Shown here: in pieces, positions 15,876 through 24,304 of the stretch
Position numbering within the stretch: position 1 is the first letter of the stretch
Layout of the letters: the number at the start of each line of letters is the position of its first letter
The notes under the pieces: generated by a model
The model's database searches: none
Told to the model about the DNA's origin: nothing
What the model saw: only the letters and a program-made list of their open reading frames with translations
Source: JBBDLF01 sp040879025
Lineage (GTDB): Bacteria; Pseudomonadota; Gammaproteobacteria; Pseudomonadales; Pseudohongiellaceae
Assembly (NCBI GenBank): GCA_040879025.1
Contig: JBBDLF010000033.1
Coordinates: forward strand, 124,001-188,000
Length of the DNA stretch: 64,000 nt
Reading direction: 5' to 3'
Made by a program: the position numbers and the translations under genes

Positions 15876-17651
15876 ATGAAAAAAGATTACTTTCAAATCA
15901 GCGCGATTGCCACGGCAGTTACACTGGGTATATCGGCCATGACGGCACAGGCTGCTTCACCGCCCAGTCTTGGATCAACAAGTCTGTCCGGCACATCAAG
16001 CGCCATGTTTCATGGTGGCGCAACGGTCAATGGCGGTGCCAGCTATTTAACATCGATCCCCAGCAGCGATGCCGTGGATGTGATCGCGACTATCACCCCA
16101 CGCAGCGCTGATGTCGGACAGACCGGCCACCTTGTCGCACTCGCCGTGGTCCCGGGCCTGGGAACTTTCCAGATGCTTTCCGGCGGGCTCTTCGTGCCCT
16201 GGGACGGTAGTGTGGAAGGCTTGCGGTCCTTCACCACAAAAACCCTGTCGGCCAGTGAGCAGATTACGGTTCTCGATGGACTGATTGCAGAACAGGCCAA
16301 TCTGGCCGGGATCAGCATTCAGGTTTTCGTGGGCTACTATGTGGACTCGGTTCAAAACATTCAATACTCCGCGAATCCTGTCAATGCGGCGTTAGCGTCA
16401 CCGCCCGCGGCCGGCTGCCCCGACAATACCACCGCGGCCGCCGACGGCACGTTCAAGGACAGGCCGGTTTGCATACTGAGCGGCCGCATCACCAGCGACA
16501 CCCACCTTACGGCTAACAACTCCTATTTGCTGGACGGCCAGGTCATTATCGGTGAAAACGAGGTGTCCGGTACCAAGACCAAACTCATCATCGACTCCGG
16601 AACCTGGGTGTTCGGTCAAACCGGACTGAACTATCTGGTCGTCGATCGCAATGCAGAGATCCACGCCAATGGCAGTGCCGAGAAACCTGTTATCTTTACA
16701 TACGAAGGCGATGATACGGCCACTGCGACAACCAGCGGTCAGTGGGGCGGCATAGTCATCAACGGCAGCGCTCCCATCAATGAAGGCACGGGTACCGCAG
16801 AAGGTGAAGGTTCAAGCGGGCTTTACGGCGGAGACAATTCGGCTGACAGCAGCGGATCCCTGACCTATGTCCAGGTGAAATACGCCGGGCAAAATTTCAC
16901 CGAAACCAATGAGTTGAATGGTATTGCCTTCCAGGCGGTCGGTCACGGGACCAACCTGGACTACATCCAGGTTCACAATAACTCGGACGACGGAGTGGAA
17001 TTTTTCGGCGGTACTGTTAACGCCAAACACCTGGTACTGACCGGCAACGAAGATGATTCACTGGACTGGACCTACGGCTGGAACGGCAAAGTACAGCACG
17101 TTGTGGTGATGCAGACCGGCGGTCGCGGCGACTTCTGTATCGAAGCCGACAGTAACGACGACAACAACGATGCGGCTCCGCGCTCGCACCCGACAATAGC
17201 CAACATGACCTGTGTCGGAAAAGGTGCCGACGGCGTCGGCATCAGGCTACGCGAAGGCACGGCGGCCGACCTGAGAAACTTTGTCATGACGGGGTTCAAT
17301 GACATCTGTATCGATATCGATGGCGCGGCGACATTCACCAGTGCCGGTGGCTCTTTGGGTTCATTGAACGGCAATTTGACCCTGCGAAATTCCAGACTCG
17401 ATTCGTTCTGCGCCTTTGAGGATGAAGCCGGCGAGGCGTTTACCGCCAGCGGGTGGTTCGACGCCCAGACAGGCAGCAGTCTCGGCGTAGTGGATCTGGG
17501 CGGTCCGGTCGGCTGGGCAAACGGATCTGCGATAAACAGCATCAGTCCGAGCCTGCCGACGGATGAATTCTTCGACAACGTTGACCATATCGGTGCAATC
17601 AAGGACGGAAGTTCCGACTGGACGGAGGGCTGGACATTGACCGACTTCTGA
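15876..17651 (+). CDS. Secreted right-handed beta-helix protein, predicted phosphate-regulated
   Basis: A 591-residue exported protein. Residues 1-26 are a signal peptide (MKKDYFQISAIATAVTLG...AQA). Residues about 30-185 form a domain of unknown type; from about 200 to 480 the pattern of short strands and Asn/Gly/Asp turns (LIIDSGTWVFG, GQWGGIVINGSAPI, LDYIQVHNNSDDGVEFFGG, KVQHVVVMQTGG) indicates a parallel beta-helix like that of surface adhesins and polysaccharide- or ligand-binding proteins. Cysteines are few (about five), which fits export. The ATG at 15876 is chosen because GGAG lies 7 bp upstream. A Pho box precedes it, a strong terminator follows, and a TonB receptor with its own Pho box lies next. 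I infer a role in capture of a phosphorus-containing substrate. Confidence 0.78.
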   Translation: MKKDYFQISAIATAVTLGISAMTAQAASPPSLGSTSLSGTSSAMFHGGATVNGGASYLTSIPSSDAVDVIATITPRSADVGQTGHLVALAVVPGLGTFQMLSGGLFVPWDGSVEGLRSFTTKTLSASEQITVLDGLIAEQANLAGISIQVFVGYYVDSVQNIQYSANPVNAALASPPAAGCPDNTTAAADGTFKDRPVCILSGRITSDTHLTANNSYLLDGQVIIGENEVSGTKTKLIIDSGTWVFGQTGLNYLVVDRNAEIHANGSAEKPVIFTYEGDDTATATTSGQWGGIVINGSAPINEGTGTAEGEGSSGLYGGDNSADSSGSLTYVQVKYAGQNFTETNELNGIAFQAVGHGTNLDYIQVHNNSDDGVEFFGGTVNAKHLVLTGNEDDSLDWTYGWNGKVQHVVVMQTGGRGDFCIEADSNDDNNDAAPRSHPTIANMTCVGKGADGVGIRLREGTAADLRNFVMTGFNDICIDIDGAATFTSAGGSLGSLNGNLTLRNSRLDSFCAFEDEAGEAFTASGWFDAQTGSSLGVVDLGGPVGWANGSAINSISPSLPTDEFFDNVDHIGAIKDGSSDWTEGWTLTDF

Positions 17652-17680
17652 TACGAAGCGTGTTTAACGTCCATTTACGG

Positions 17681-17703
17681 GGTGCTTCGGCACCTTTTTT
17701 TTT
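17681..17703 (+). terminator. Rho-independent terminator after the beta-helix gene
   Basis: Stem GGTGC (17681-17685) and GCACC (17690-17694) closed by the stable TTCG tetraloop and followed by nine T. It lies 30 bp after the stop codon. Confidence 0.9.
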
Positions 17704-17746
17704 GGCATATCTTACTACCGTGCGACATCGCGCCGCTGCAAATATC

Positions 17747-17779
17747 TGTCATCTGATTGCAACCGCGTTGTCACAATGA
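17747..17779 (+). promoter_or_regulatory. Pho box upstream of the TonB receptor gene
   Basis: Three 11-bp units start at 17747 (TGTCATCTGAT), 17758 (TGCAACCGCGT) and 17769 (TGTCACAATGA). A TATAAG hexamer at 17783-17788 lies about 10 bp beyond the last TGTCA, which is the arrangement of PhoB-activated promoters in which the box replaces the -35 element. Confidence 0.78.
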
Positions 17780-17827
17780 AGTTATAAGCTATCCCCTGTT
17801 TTAATGAACCAGGGGAGTTCTGCGCCA

Positions 17828-20371
17828 ATGCCAAGTCGCAAGTTGCTTACGATCTGTATCTCATCCGTTCTTTGTTCAGCCGCAGTGGGACAACAGGAAG
17901 ACGCTGTGCAATCGGGTGTCCCGGCCACGCCGGAAATCGAGGAAATTTCAGTCATCGGTCAGTTTGTGCCGGACGAAAAACGCACCACTTCAGCGGTCTC
18001 CAACGTGGTCAACCAACTGCAATTCGAGCGTACGGGCGACTCGGACATGGCTGAAAGCCTGAAGCGCGTGGCGGGGCTGAGCACGGTGGATGGAAAATTT
18101 GTCTATGTGCGTGGTTTGGGGGAGCGATATTCCAACACCTTGCTCAACGGGGCGATGCTGCCGAGTCCGGAACCGGTAAACCGGGTTGTGCCAATGGACC
18201 TGTTTCCCACGGCAATCCTCGACAGCGTGCTGGTTCAGAAGACCTGGTCCGCGCAATTCCCCAGCGAATTCGGCGGTGGTGTACTGCAACTGCGGACCAA
18301 GAAGTCCACTGATGAATTTTTCTGGAACGTCTCTTCATCCGTGGCCATGGAGCCGGCCACCAGCTTCAGGGATGGCTTCAGCAGTTCCGGGGGTGGTTCG
18401 GACTGGCTGGGTTTCGACGATGGTTCCCGTGAGATTCCAACGGAGTTGAAACTGGCAACCGCCAATGGACAGGAATTGCGGCGCGAGAGCCAGTTTCTCG
18501 GTTCCGGCGGGTATTCTGCCGAGGAACTGCAAGTTATCGGTCAAAGCCTGGACAATAACTATGAACTGGATAAAAAGACTCTGCCGGCCGATTACAGCCT
18601 CTCCACTTCGCTCGGTAATTTCCACGACATCGGTGACGGGGAAATGCAGATCAACTATCTGGGCGCGGTGGATTATTCCAATTCCTGGGACACCAATAAA
18701 ATCGAACGCAATTCCTGGAAGACCAGCGCTGCCGAACTGGAGCAGCGGGACGATCTGGATTATACCGGAACCGAAAACAGCATCGACATCAGTGGAATAT
18801 TTACCGCCGGACTGGATATCAGCGCCAATCACAACGTCCGGTTCACATCGGTGCTGTTACGCCAATCGGACAATACCGTTTCCGAAACAGTCGGTGATCT
18901 CGCGGCGGAAAACAAGGTCCGGCTCAACGAAATTGAGTGGATTGAAAGAGCGTTATTTTCCAACCAGATTCAGGGAGACCACTACATTCCGGGTCTTAAT
19001 GAAATGGTCGTGAACTGGCGCTACAGCCACCTCAAGGCGGAGCGGGATTCTCCTGATCATCGCAGATACCGGTACGATCTCACCTCTACAGACTATGAGT
19101 TTTCAACCCGGGCTGACGGAAACGTGCGGCGCTTCAGCGTGCTTGACGACACCGCCGATGAATTTGGCGTTGATGTATCCATGGTGTTCCATGGGCCGTG
19201 GAATGCCGTCATCACTCCACAATTGGGCTACGTCTACGCCGAAAAGGACCGGCAATCGGAAATACGCCGGTACTCATTCTTTGACCAGGGCGCGCTTGCC
19301 TTCGACCGTGACCTGCTGCGGCTTTCTCTGGAAGAAATTCTGCTGCCGGAGAATATCGGCCCCGAGGGCTTCGAACTGCGGGAATTTACCCGGCCCACTG
19401 ACAACTACGTGGCGGGGAACGAACTGAAAGCCTACTACTTGCAGACAGAGATCAATTTCAACGACCGGTTCCGGTTTACGCTCGGAGCCCGGCAGGAAGA
19501 TTTCCGACAGGCGGTGTCGACCTTCGACCTGTTTCGAAGCGATGTTCAGGTCAAGGCAGAGCAGCGTGACAAAGACTGGCTGCCGGTGGCTACGGCCACC
19601 TACATTCACTACGACCATCAGTTTCGGCTGGCTTATAGTGAAACATTGTCCAGACCGGATTTTCGCGAACTCTCCCCGGCTGCGTTCACCAACCCGGTAA
19701 CAGGCAAGGAAGTCATCGGCAATCCCGATCTGCAAATCGCATCAATCAAGAATTTTGATTTCCGGTGGGAGTGGTACTTTTCATTCAGCGACTACATGGC
19801 ATTGGGCCTGTTTTACAAGCAATTCGATAAACCGATTGAGTCGGTAACCCTTCCCGGGGCCGATAATACAGGCAGCTTTATCAATGCGGGGGACGGAGAG
19901 AATAAAGGTATTGAATACGAAGTGTTCAAGCGCCTGGGATTTCTGCCCGGCATCGGGGAAGATTTCTATTTTCAGGGCAATATTGCCTTTATCGATTCCA
20001 CAGTCAGCATCCGCGAAGACGACAGAGGCTTGTTGACCACCACCGACAGACCTCTGCAAGGCCAGTCGGACTGGTTACTCAACGCACAGTTTGGCTATGA
20101 ACCCGTTTCAGGCACCACAGCCACCCTGCTTTACCATTATTACGGTGAGCGTATTGCGGAACTGGGTACCAGTGGCAATCCCGATCTGATTGAGCAGCCG
20201 TTTGGGGAACTGAATTTCATCCTGTTGCGCGAAATCAATGATCATTGGGAATTCTCGTTCAAGGCGAAAAACCTGCTGGATCAGTTCAGCGAGATTACGC
20301 AAAGCGGCAACATCGTGACACGCTACAGTAAAGGTCGCGAATACAGCGTGAACATCAGCTATGTTTTTTAG
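17828..20371 (+). CDS. TonB-dependent outer-membrane receptor, predicted phosphate-regulated
   Basis: An 847-residue ligand-gated outer-membrane channel powered by TonB-ExbBD. A signal peptide (MPSRKLLTICISSVLCSAAVGQQ) is followed by a TonB-box-like stretch (IEEISVIGQF), the plug domain (about residues 45-160, with FVYVRGLGERYSNTLLNGAMLPSPEP) and a 22-strand barrel that ends with the expected aromatic residue (SYVF). The ATG at 17828 is preferred over one 24 bp earlier because AGGGGAG lies at 17811-17817 in the right spacing. The gene is preceded by a Pho box and followed 14 bp later by the phoB Pho box. No siderophore or B12 genes are nearby; by regulation I infer uptake of a phosphorus source. 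The ligand is unknown. Confidence 0.9.
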   Translation: MPSRKLLTICISSVLCSAAVGQQEDAVQSGVPATPEIEEISVIGQFVPDEKRTTSAVSNVVNQLQFERTGDSDMAESLKRVAGLSTVDGKFVYVRGLGERYSNTLLNGAMLPSPEPVNRVVPMDLFPTAILDSVLVQKTWSAQFPSEFGGGVLQLRTKKSTDEFFWNVSSSVAMEPATSFRDGFSSSGGGSDWLGFDDGSREIPTELKLATANGQELRRESQFLGSGGYSAEELQVIGQSLDNNYELDKKTLPADYSLSTSLGNFHDIGDGEMQINYLGAVDYSNSWDTNKIERNSWKTSAAELEQRDDLDYTGTENSIDISGIFTAGLDISANHNVRFTSVLLRQSDNTVSETVGDLAAENKVRLNEIEWIERALFSNQIQGDHYIPGLNEMVVNWRYSHLKAERDSPDHRRYRYDLTSTDYEFSTRADGNVRRFSVLDDTADEFGVDVSMVFHGPWNAVITPQLGYVYAEKDRQSEIRRYSFFDQGALAFDRDLLRLSLEEILLPENIGPEGFELREFTRPTDNYVAGNELKAYYLQTEINFNDRFRFTLGARQEDFRQAVSTFDLFRSDVQVKAEQRDKDWLPVATATYIHYDHQFRLAYSETLSRPDFRELSPAAFTNPVTGKEVIGNPDLQIASIKNFDFRWEWYFSFSDYMALGLFYKQFDKPIESVTLPGADNTGSFINAGDGENKGIEYEVFKRLGFLPGIGEDFYFQGNIAFIDSTVSIREDDRGLLTTTDRPLQGQSDWLLNAQFGYEPVSGTTATLLYHYYGERIAELGTSGNPDLIEQPFGELNFILLREINDHWEFSFKAKNLLDQFSEITQSGNIVTRYSKGREYSVNISYVF

Positions 20372-20385
20372 GGAACCCGGTTCAA

Positions 20386-20419
20386 TGTCATAATTCTGTC
20401 ATATATTAATGCCTACAAT
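20386..20419 (+). promoter_or_regulatory. phoB promoter with Pho box
   Basis: Two near-consensus half-sites, TGTCATAATTC at 20386 and TGTCATATATT at 20397, are followed by a -10-like TACAAT at 20414-20419. This indicates positive autoregulation of phoBR by PhoB. Confidence 0.85.
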
Positions 20420-20470
20420 AGGCCTGTCGGGTGACGGTTCCGGCTGCGAAACTGAAAAGGAAAGGCGTAC

Positions 20471-21181
20471 GTGTCTGACATAACTGTTCTGATAGTTGAT
20501 GATGAGGCCGCCATCCGGGATATGATTTCAATCACGCTCGACCTGGCGGGATTCAATACGCTGACGGCTGATTCAGCGCATCAGGCTCTCATTGCGATTA
20601 TCGACCAACGGCCGGACCTGGTCCTTCTGGACTGGATGCTCCCCGGCGGCAGCGGCATAGAACTGGCCAGACGGTTAAAGCGGGATGAATTGACTGCCGG
20701 TGTTCCTGTTATCATGCTCACTGCCAAAACCGGTGAAGACCACAAGGTTCAGGGGCTCAACGTGGGCGTTGATGATTACGTGACAAAACCGTTTTCCCCC
20801 CGCGAACTGGTTGCGCGAATCAAGGCCGTGCTAAGGCGGACGGGTGGGCCAGGAACTGATCAGGTGTTGCGGGTTTTTGACCTGCAGCTGGATCCCGTCA
20901 GTCATCGTATTACCATAGAGGGCTATACTGTCGATATGGGTCCCACTGAATTCCGCCTGCTGAAGTTTTTCATGACTCACCAGGAAAAGGTTTTCAGCCG
21001 GGACCATATCCAGGATCAGGTATGGGGAGGTAATGTTTATCTGGAAGCCCGTACCATCGATGTGCACATCCGCCGCCTGCGCAAGGCTTTATCCTCGATC
21101 GATCAGAGCGGGATGGATTATGCCAGGCTAATTCAGACCGTGAGGGGCAGCGGTTACCGGTTTTCGGTCAAACCAGCCTGA
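20471..21181 (+). CDS. phoB: Phosphate regulon response regulator PhoB
   Basis: A 236-residue OmpR-class regulator. The receiver domain has the acidic pair VDDEAA (Asp10-Asp11), phosphoacceptor Asp54 in LLDWMLPG, and the conserved Lys in DDYVTKPFSPREL. The C-terminal winged-helix domain ends in ARTIDVHIRRLRKAL...IQTVRGSGYRFS, the family's DNA-binding and wing segments. When phosphorylated by PhoR it binds Pho boxes, four of which I can see in this window. The start is a GTG at 20471 with AAGGAAAGG upstream. phoR follows after 79 bp on the same strand. Confidence 0.96.
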   Translation: MSDITVLIVDDEAAIRDMISITLDLAGFNTLTADSAHQALIAIIDQRPDLVLLDWMLPGGSGIELARRLKRDELTAGVPVIMLTAKTGEDHKVQGLNVGVDDYVTKPFSPRELVARIKAVLRRTGGPGTDQVLRVFDLQLDPVSHRITIEGYTVDMGPTEFRLLKFFMTHQEKVFSRDHIQDQVWGGNVYLEARTIDVHIRRLRKALSSIDQSGMDYARLIQTVRGSGYRFSVKPA

Positions 21182-21260
21182 ATCCTCGTGCTGCCCGCGC
21201 TAATCGCCGGCAATTCATTGCTATAATAGGTCCCGGAATTGCTGACAACAGGGTTGCCCC

Positions 21261-22589
21261 TTGCTCCAAGACTGGCGAAAAGAACTGCGACGACTTGTGA
21301 TACTGATGCTGGTGGCAGCCTTCATCGGCGTCCTGGCGGGACAAGTCGCCATAGCGATCATTGCGACTCTGCTGCTTTACCTGGCCCGGACTTTCTATCA
21401 GCTTCGCCGTCTGGATCGGTGGATTAACCAGAGTGAAGCGGGGGTCAGCACCAGCCCCCCCGAGAGCGTTGGTTTCTGGGGCGATATCTTTGACGGTATC
21501 TATCGGCTTCAGAAGCGGGAAAGGCAGGCGATCCAGAGACTCCAGGCCATCCTTGACAAAGCTCAGGAATCATCCGCCGCGCTGGAAGTGGCAATCATTA
21601 CGCTGGACAACGATGGCGCGCTGGACTGGTGGAACGATGCCGCGGAGACGCTGCTCGGTCTCAAATATCCCACCGACAGACACCAGGCGATTGGCAATCT
21701 GGTCCGCGATCCCAAGTTTTCTGACTATTTTAACAACGAACGATACACGGATCCTCTCAAACTCGTTTCACCGGTAAACAAGAATATCATCCTCGAATTT
21801 CAGATTGCGTTGTTTGGTGAGCGCGAGCGGTTGATCATGGTCCGCGATATCACCCCGCTCCATAGACTGGAACAGATGCGCACAGATTTTGTCGGCAACG
21901 TCTCTCACGAATTGCGTACCCCGATCACCGTGATCAGCGGCTATCTCGAAAACCTGCTCGAAAACGGTGAAGACCTCGGCGCGAAGTGGAAAATACCGCT
22001 GCAGCAAATGCAGCAACAGGCCCGGCGGATGGAAAATATCGTGCGTGACCTGCTATTGCTTTCCAATCTGGAAACCACGGTGATCACCCCGCAACAGGAA
22101 GAAGTCAATTTGCTGTCCCTGTTGCGGGAAATCAGCAACGACACCGGGGAAGTATTTCAGGACAGGGAACACGAATTAGAACTGGTTTGTGACTCTCGCC
22201 TGACTGTCAAAGGCGTTCGCGGGGAACTGTACAGCGCCATTTCCAATCTGGTGTTCAACGCTGCCAAATATACGCCGCGCGGAGGTTTGATCACACTCTC
22301 CGCCGGAACAGACACGAGCTGTCTATTCGTTGAGGTGTCCGATAACGGCATTGGGATAGAAGAGCAGCATGTCGCGAGGCTCACAGAGCGCTTTTACCGG
22401 GTCGACAACAGCCGCTCGACTGATACGGGAGGTACCGGGCTGGGGCTTGCCATCGTCAAACATATTCTGATGCGCCACAACGGACAGCTTCTTATCCGGA
22501 CCGAGCCAGGAAAAGGCAGTCGCTTTGTCTGCCGGTTCCCCTTGAACAGACTGGCAAACCAGGAATCCGTGGATGAACTGGCGGAATAA
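21261..22589 (+). CDS. phoR: Phosphate regulon sensor histidine kinase PhoR
   Basis: A 442-residue membrane kinase with PhoR architecture: a hydrophobic N-terminal segment (about residues 12-48, one or two helices, almost no periplasmic part), a linker, a PAS domain (about 105-195), the phosphoacceptor His216 in VGNVSHELRTPI, and an ATPase domain with N-box LVFNAAKYTP, VSDNGIGIEEQH and TGGTGLGLAIVKH. Little periplasmic sequence fits a kinase that senses phosphate through PstSCAB-PhoU rather than directly. The start is TTG at 21261 with AGGG 8 bp upstream. Its end faces phoU across 55 bp. Confidence 0.95.
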   Translation: MLQDWRKELRRLVILMLVAAFIGVLAGQVAIAIIATLLLYLARTFYQLRRLDRWINQSEAGVSTSPPESVGFWGDIFDGIYRLQKRERQAIQRLQAILDKAQESSAALEVAIITLDNDGALDWWNDAAETLLGLKYPTDRHQAIGNLVRDPKFSDYFNNERYTDPLKLVSPVNKNIILEFQIALFGERERLIMVRDITPLHRLEQMRTDFVGNVSHELRTPITVISGYLENLLENGEDLGAKWKIPLQQMQQQARRMENIVRDLLLLSNLETTVITPQQEEVNLLSLLREISNDTGEVFQDREHELELVCDSRLTVKGVRGELYSAISNLVFNAAKYTPRGGLITLSAGTDTSCLFVEVSDNGIGIEEQHVARLTERFYRVDNSRSTDTGGTGLGLAIVKHILMRHNGQLLIRTEPGKGSRFVCRFPLNRLANQESVDELAE

Positions 22590-22644
22590 ATCGCGGCGAG
22601 TTGTTACGGCTTTGTGATGGTGATGGCGATGACGTCGAGGCAGG

Positions 22645-23367
22645 TCAGTTCCGGCCGATTTCGTCGATAACGTCCGATAGATCGGTGTGTCTCACGTCGG
22701 TACCTTTTACAAGGTACACGACATGCTCACAGATATTTTTGGCATGATCGCCGATACGTTCAAGAGCGCGCAGCGCCCACATAATGTTCAACACCCGGCT
22801 GATACTGCGCGGGTCTTCCATCATATGGGTTACCATTTCACGCATGGCGGTATCGTATTCCATATCCACGTTGACATCTTCCTGGGCTACCGAGAGAGCG
22901 GTGTCCACATCGGACCGCGCGAAAGCGTCAAGCGCCATATGCACCATTTTTCTGACCCGCTCGCCTATATGCCGGACCTGCGTATAGCCTTTGGATGACT
23001 CACCCTGTTCACTCAGTTTAACCGCCATCTTCGCTATCTTGGAGGTCTCGTCCCCGATACGTTCAAGATCTCTTACCGTCTTGATGATGCCGAGTATCAG
23101 TCTCAGGTCGCTCGCCGCCGGCTGGCGTCTGGCCAGAATACGATTGCACGACTGGTCAATCGAAATTTCCCGCGCGTCAATGTCATCGTCCGCTTCACGC
23201 ACCTGCTCACCCAGACCACTGTCGGCATTGATAATGGCATCGAGAGCATCAACAATAAGTTTTTCAACCATGCCGCCCATTTCCAGCATGTGACTTTTGA
23301 CTTCCTCGAGTTCCTGATTGAACTGCTGGGAAATGTGATGGCTGTGACTTCCTGCATTCTGATTCAT
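22645..23367 (-). CDS. phoU: Phosphate signalling protein PhoU
   Basis: A 240-residue all-helical protein of two similar three-helix bundles, each with the E/D-rich metal-binding pattern (DDDIDAREISIDQSC in the first half, QEDVNVDMEYDTAMREMV in the second). PhoU links the Pst transporter to PhoR and keeps the regulon off when phosphate is ample. The ATG at 23367 (MNQNAGSHSHHISQQFNQEL) gives the usual PhoU N-terminus; an upstream in-frame GTG would add 14 unrelated residues. It is the last gene of pstSCAB-phoU, 59 bp after pstB. Confidence 0.95.
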   Translation of the reverse strand: MNQNAGSHSHHISQQFNQELEEVKSHMLEMGGMVEKLIVDALDAIINADSGLGEQVREADDDIDAREISIDQSCNRILARRQPAASDLRLILGIIKTVRDLERIGDETSKIAKMAVKLSEQGESSKGYTQVRHIGERVRKMVHMALDAFARSDVDTALSVAQEDVNVDMEYDTAMREMVTHMMEDPRSISRVLNIMWALRALERIGDHAKNICEHVVYLVKGTDVRHTDLSDVIDEIGRN

Positions 23368-23426
23368 AAATGGCTCTGCGTCCGGAATAGATGTGTTGAA
23401 AACGACCACGAAGTGGGAATGTATAA

Positions 23427-24287
23427 TCAGCCGTAACGCCCGGTGATGTAATCCTCTGTCTTTTTTTCAGTCGGGTTCGTGAAAAGTTTATCAGTAGTAT
23501 CGAACTCAATGAGGTTACCCATGTACATAAACGCGGTGAAGTCGGAAACACGGGCAGCCTGTTGCATGTTGTGTGTCACTATAACGATTGTATAACGTTC
23601 CTTCAATTCATTGACCAGTTCTTCAATTTTCAGGGTCGAAATGGGGTCGAGCGCCGAGGCAGGTTCATCCAGCAGCAATACTTCGGGTTCCACCGCGATG
23701 GTGCGCGCTATGACCAATCTTTGCTGTTGTCCACCGGACATACCCAGTGCGCTCTCGTGTAACCGGTCCTTCACTTCTTCCCAGAGTGCCGCGGCACGCA
23801 GGGATTTTTCAACCGCTTCGTCGAGTACTCGCTTCTTGTTGATTCCCTGGATTCTCAGTCCATAGCAAATATTCTCGTAAATGGATTTGGGAAAGGGGTT
23901 GGGCTTCTGAAACACCATGCCCACGCGGCGGCGCAAGTCGGCCACGTCAACCGACCTGCCATAGATATCCATTCCATCCAGTTCCACCGTGCCGTTAATG
24001 ACCACACCATCCACCAGATCGTTCATGCGATTGAAACAACGCAGCAAGGTCGACTTGCCACAGCCACTGGGGCCGATAAAGGCAGTAACCCGGCGCTTTG
24101 GAATGCTCAGGCTCACATCGGCAAGGGCTCTGGTTTTCGAATAGAACAGGTTCAGGTCCCGCACTTCCAGACAGCGGCCGTGTTGTTGTGCCGACATCGG
24201 TTTATCGCGAGTACCGGGCCGCGGCACACCGACCTTTCTGAATTTGGTGCTGCCCACGGCTGCGGGGTTGTTACTCGAGTCTGTCAT
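23427..24287 (-). CDS. pstB: Phosphate ABC transporter ATP-binding protein PstB
   Basis: A 286-residue ATPase with Walker A FIGPSGCGKSTLLRCFNRMND, the PstB-specific KPNPFP Q-loop (GMVFQKPNPFPKSIYENI), signature MSGGQQQRLVIARTIA and Walker B VLLLDEPASALDP, and the ending FTNPTEKKTEDYITGRYG. It drives phosphate import through PstA and PstC. The N-terminus is about 35 residues longer than in E. coli. The ATG at 24287 is used; a GTG at 24299, just 5 bp after pstA, is an alternative. It lies between pstA and phoU in one operon. Confidence 0.96.
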   Translation of the reverse strand: MTDSSNNPAAVGSTKFRKVGVPRPGTRDKPMSAQQHGRCLEVRDLNLFYSKTRALADVSLSIPKRRVTAFIGPSGCGKSTLLRCFNRMNDLVDGVVINGTVELDGMDIYGRSVDVADLRRRVGMVFQKPNPFPKSIYENICYGLRIQGINKKRVLDEAVEKSLRAAALWEEVKDRLHESALGMSGGQQQRLVIARTIAVEPEVLLLDEPASALDPISTLKIEELVNELKERYTIVIVTHNMQQAARVSDFTAFMYMGNLIEFDTTDKLFTNPTEKKTEDYITGRYG

Positions 24288-24304
24288 CCTGTTGCCCACA
24301 ATAA

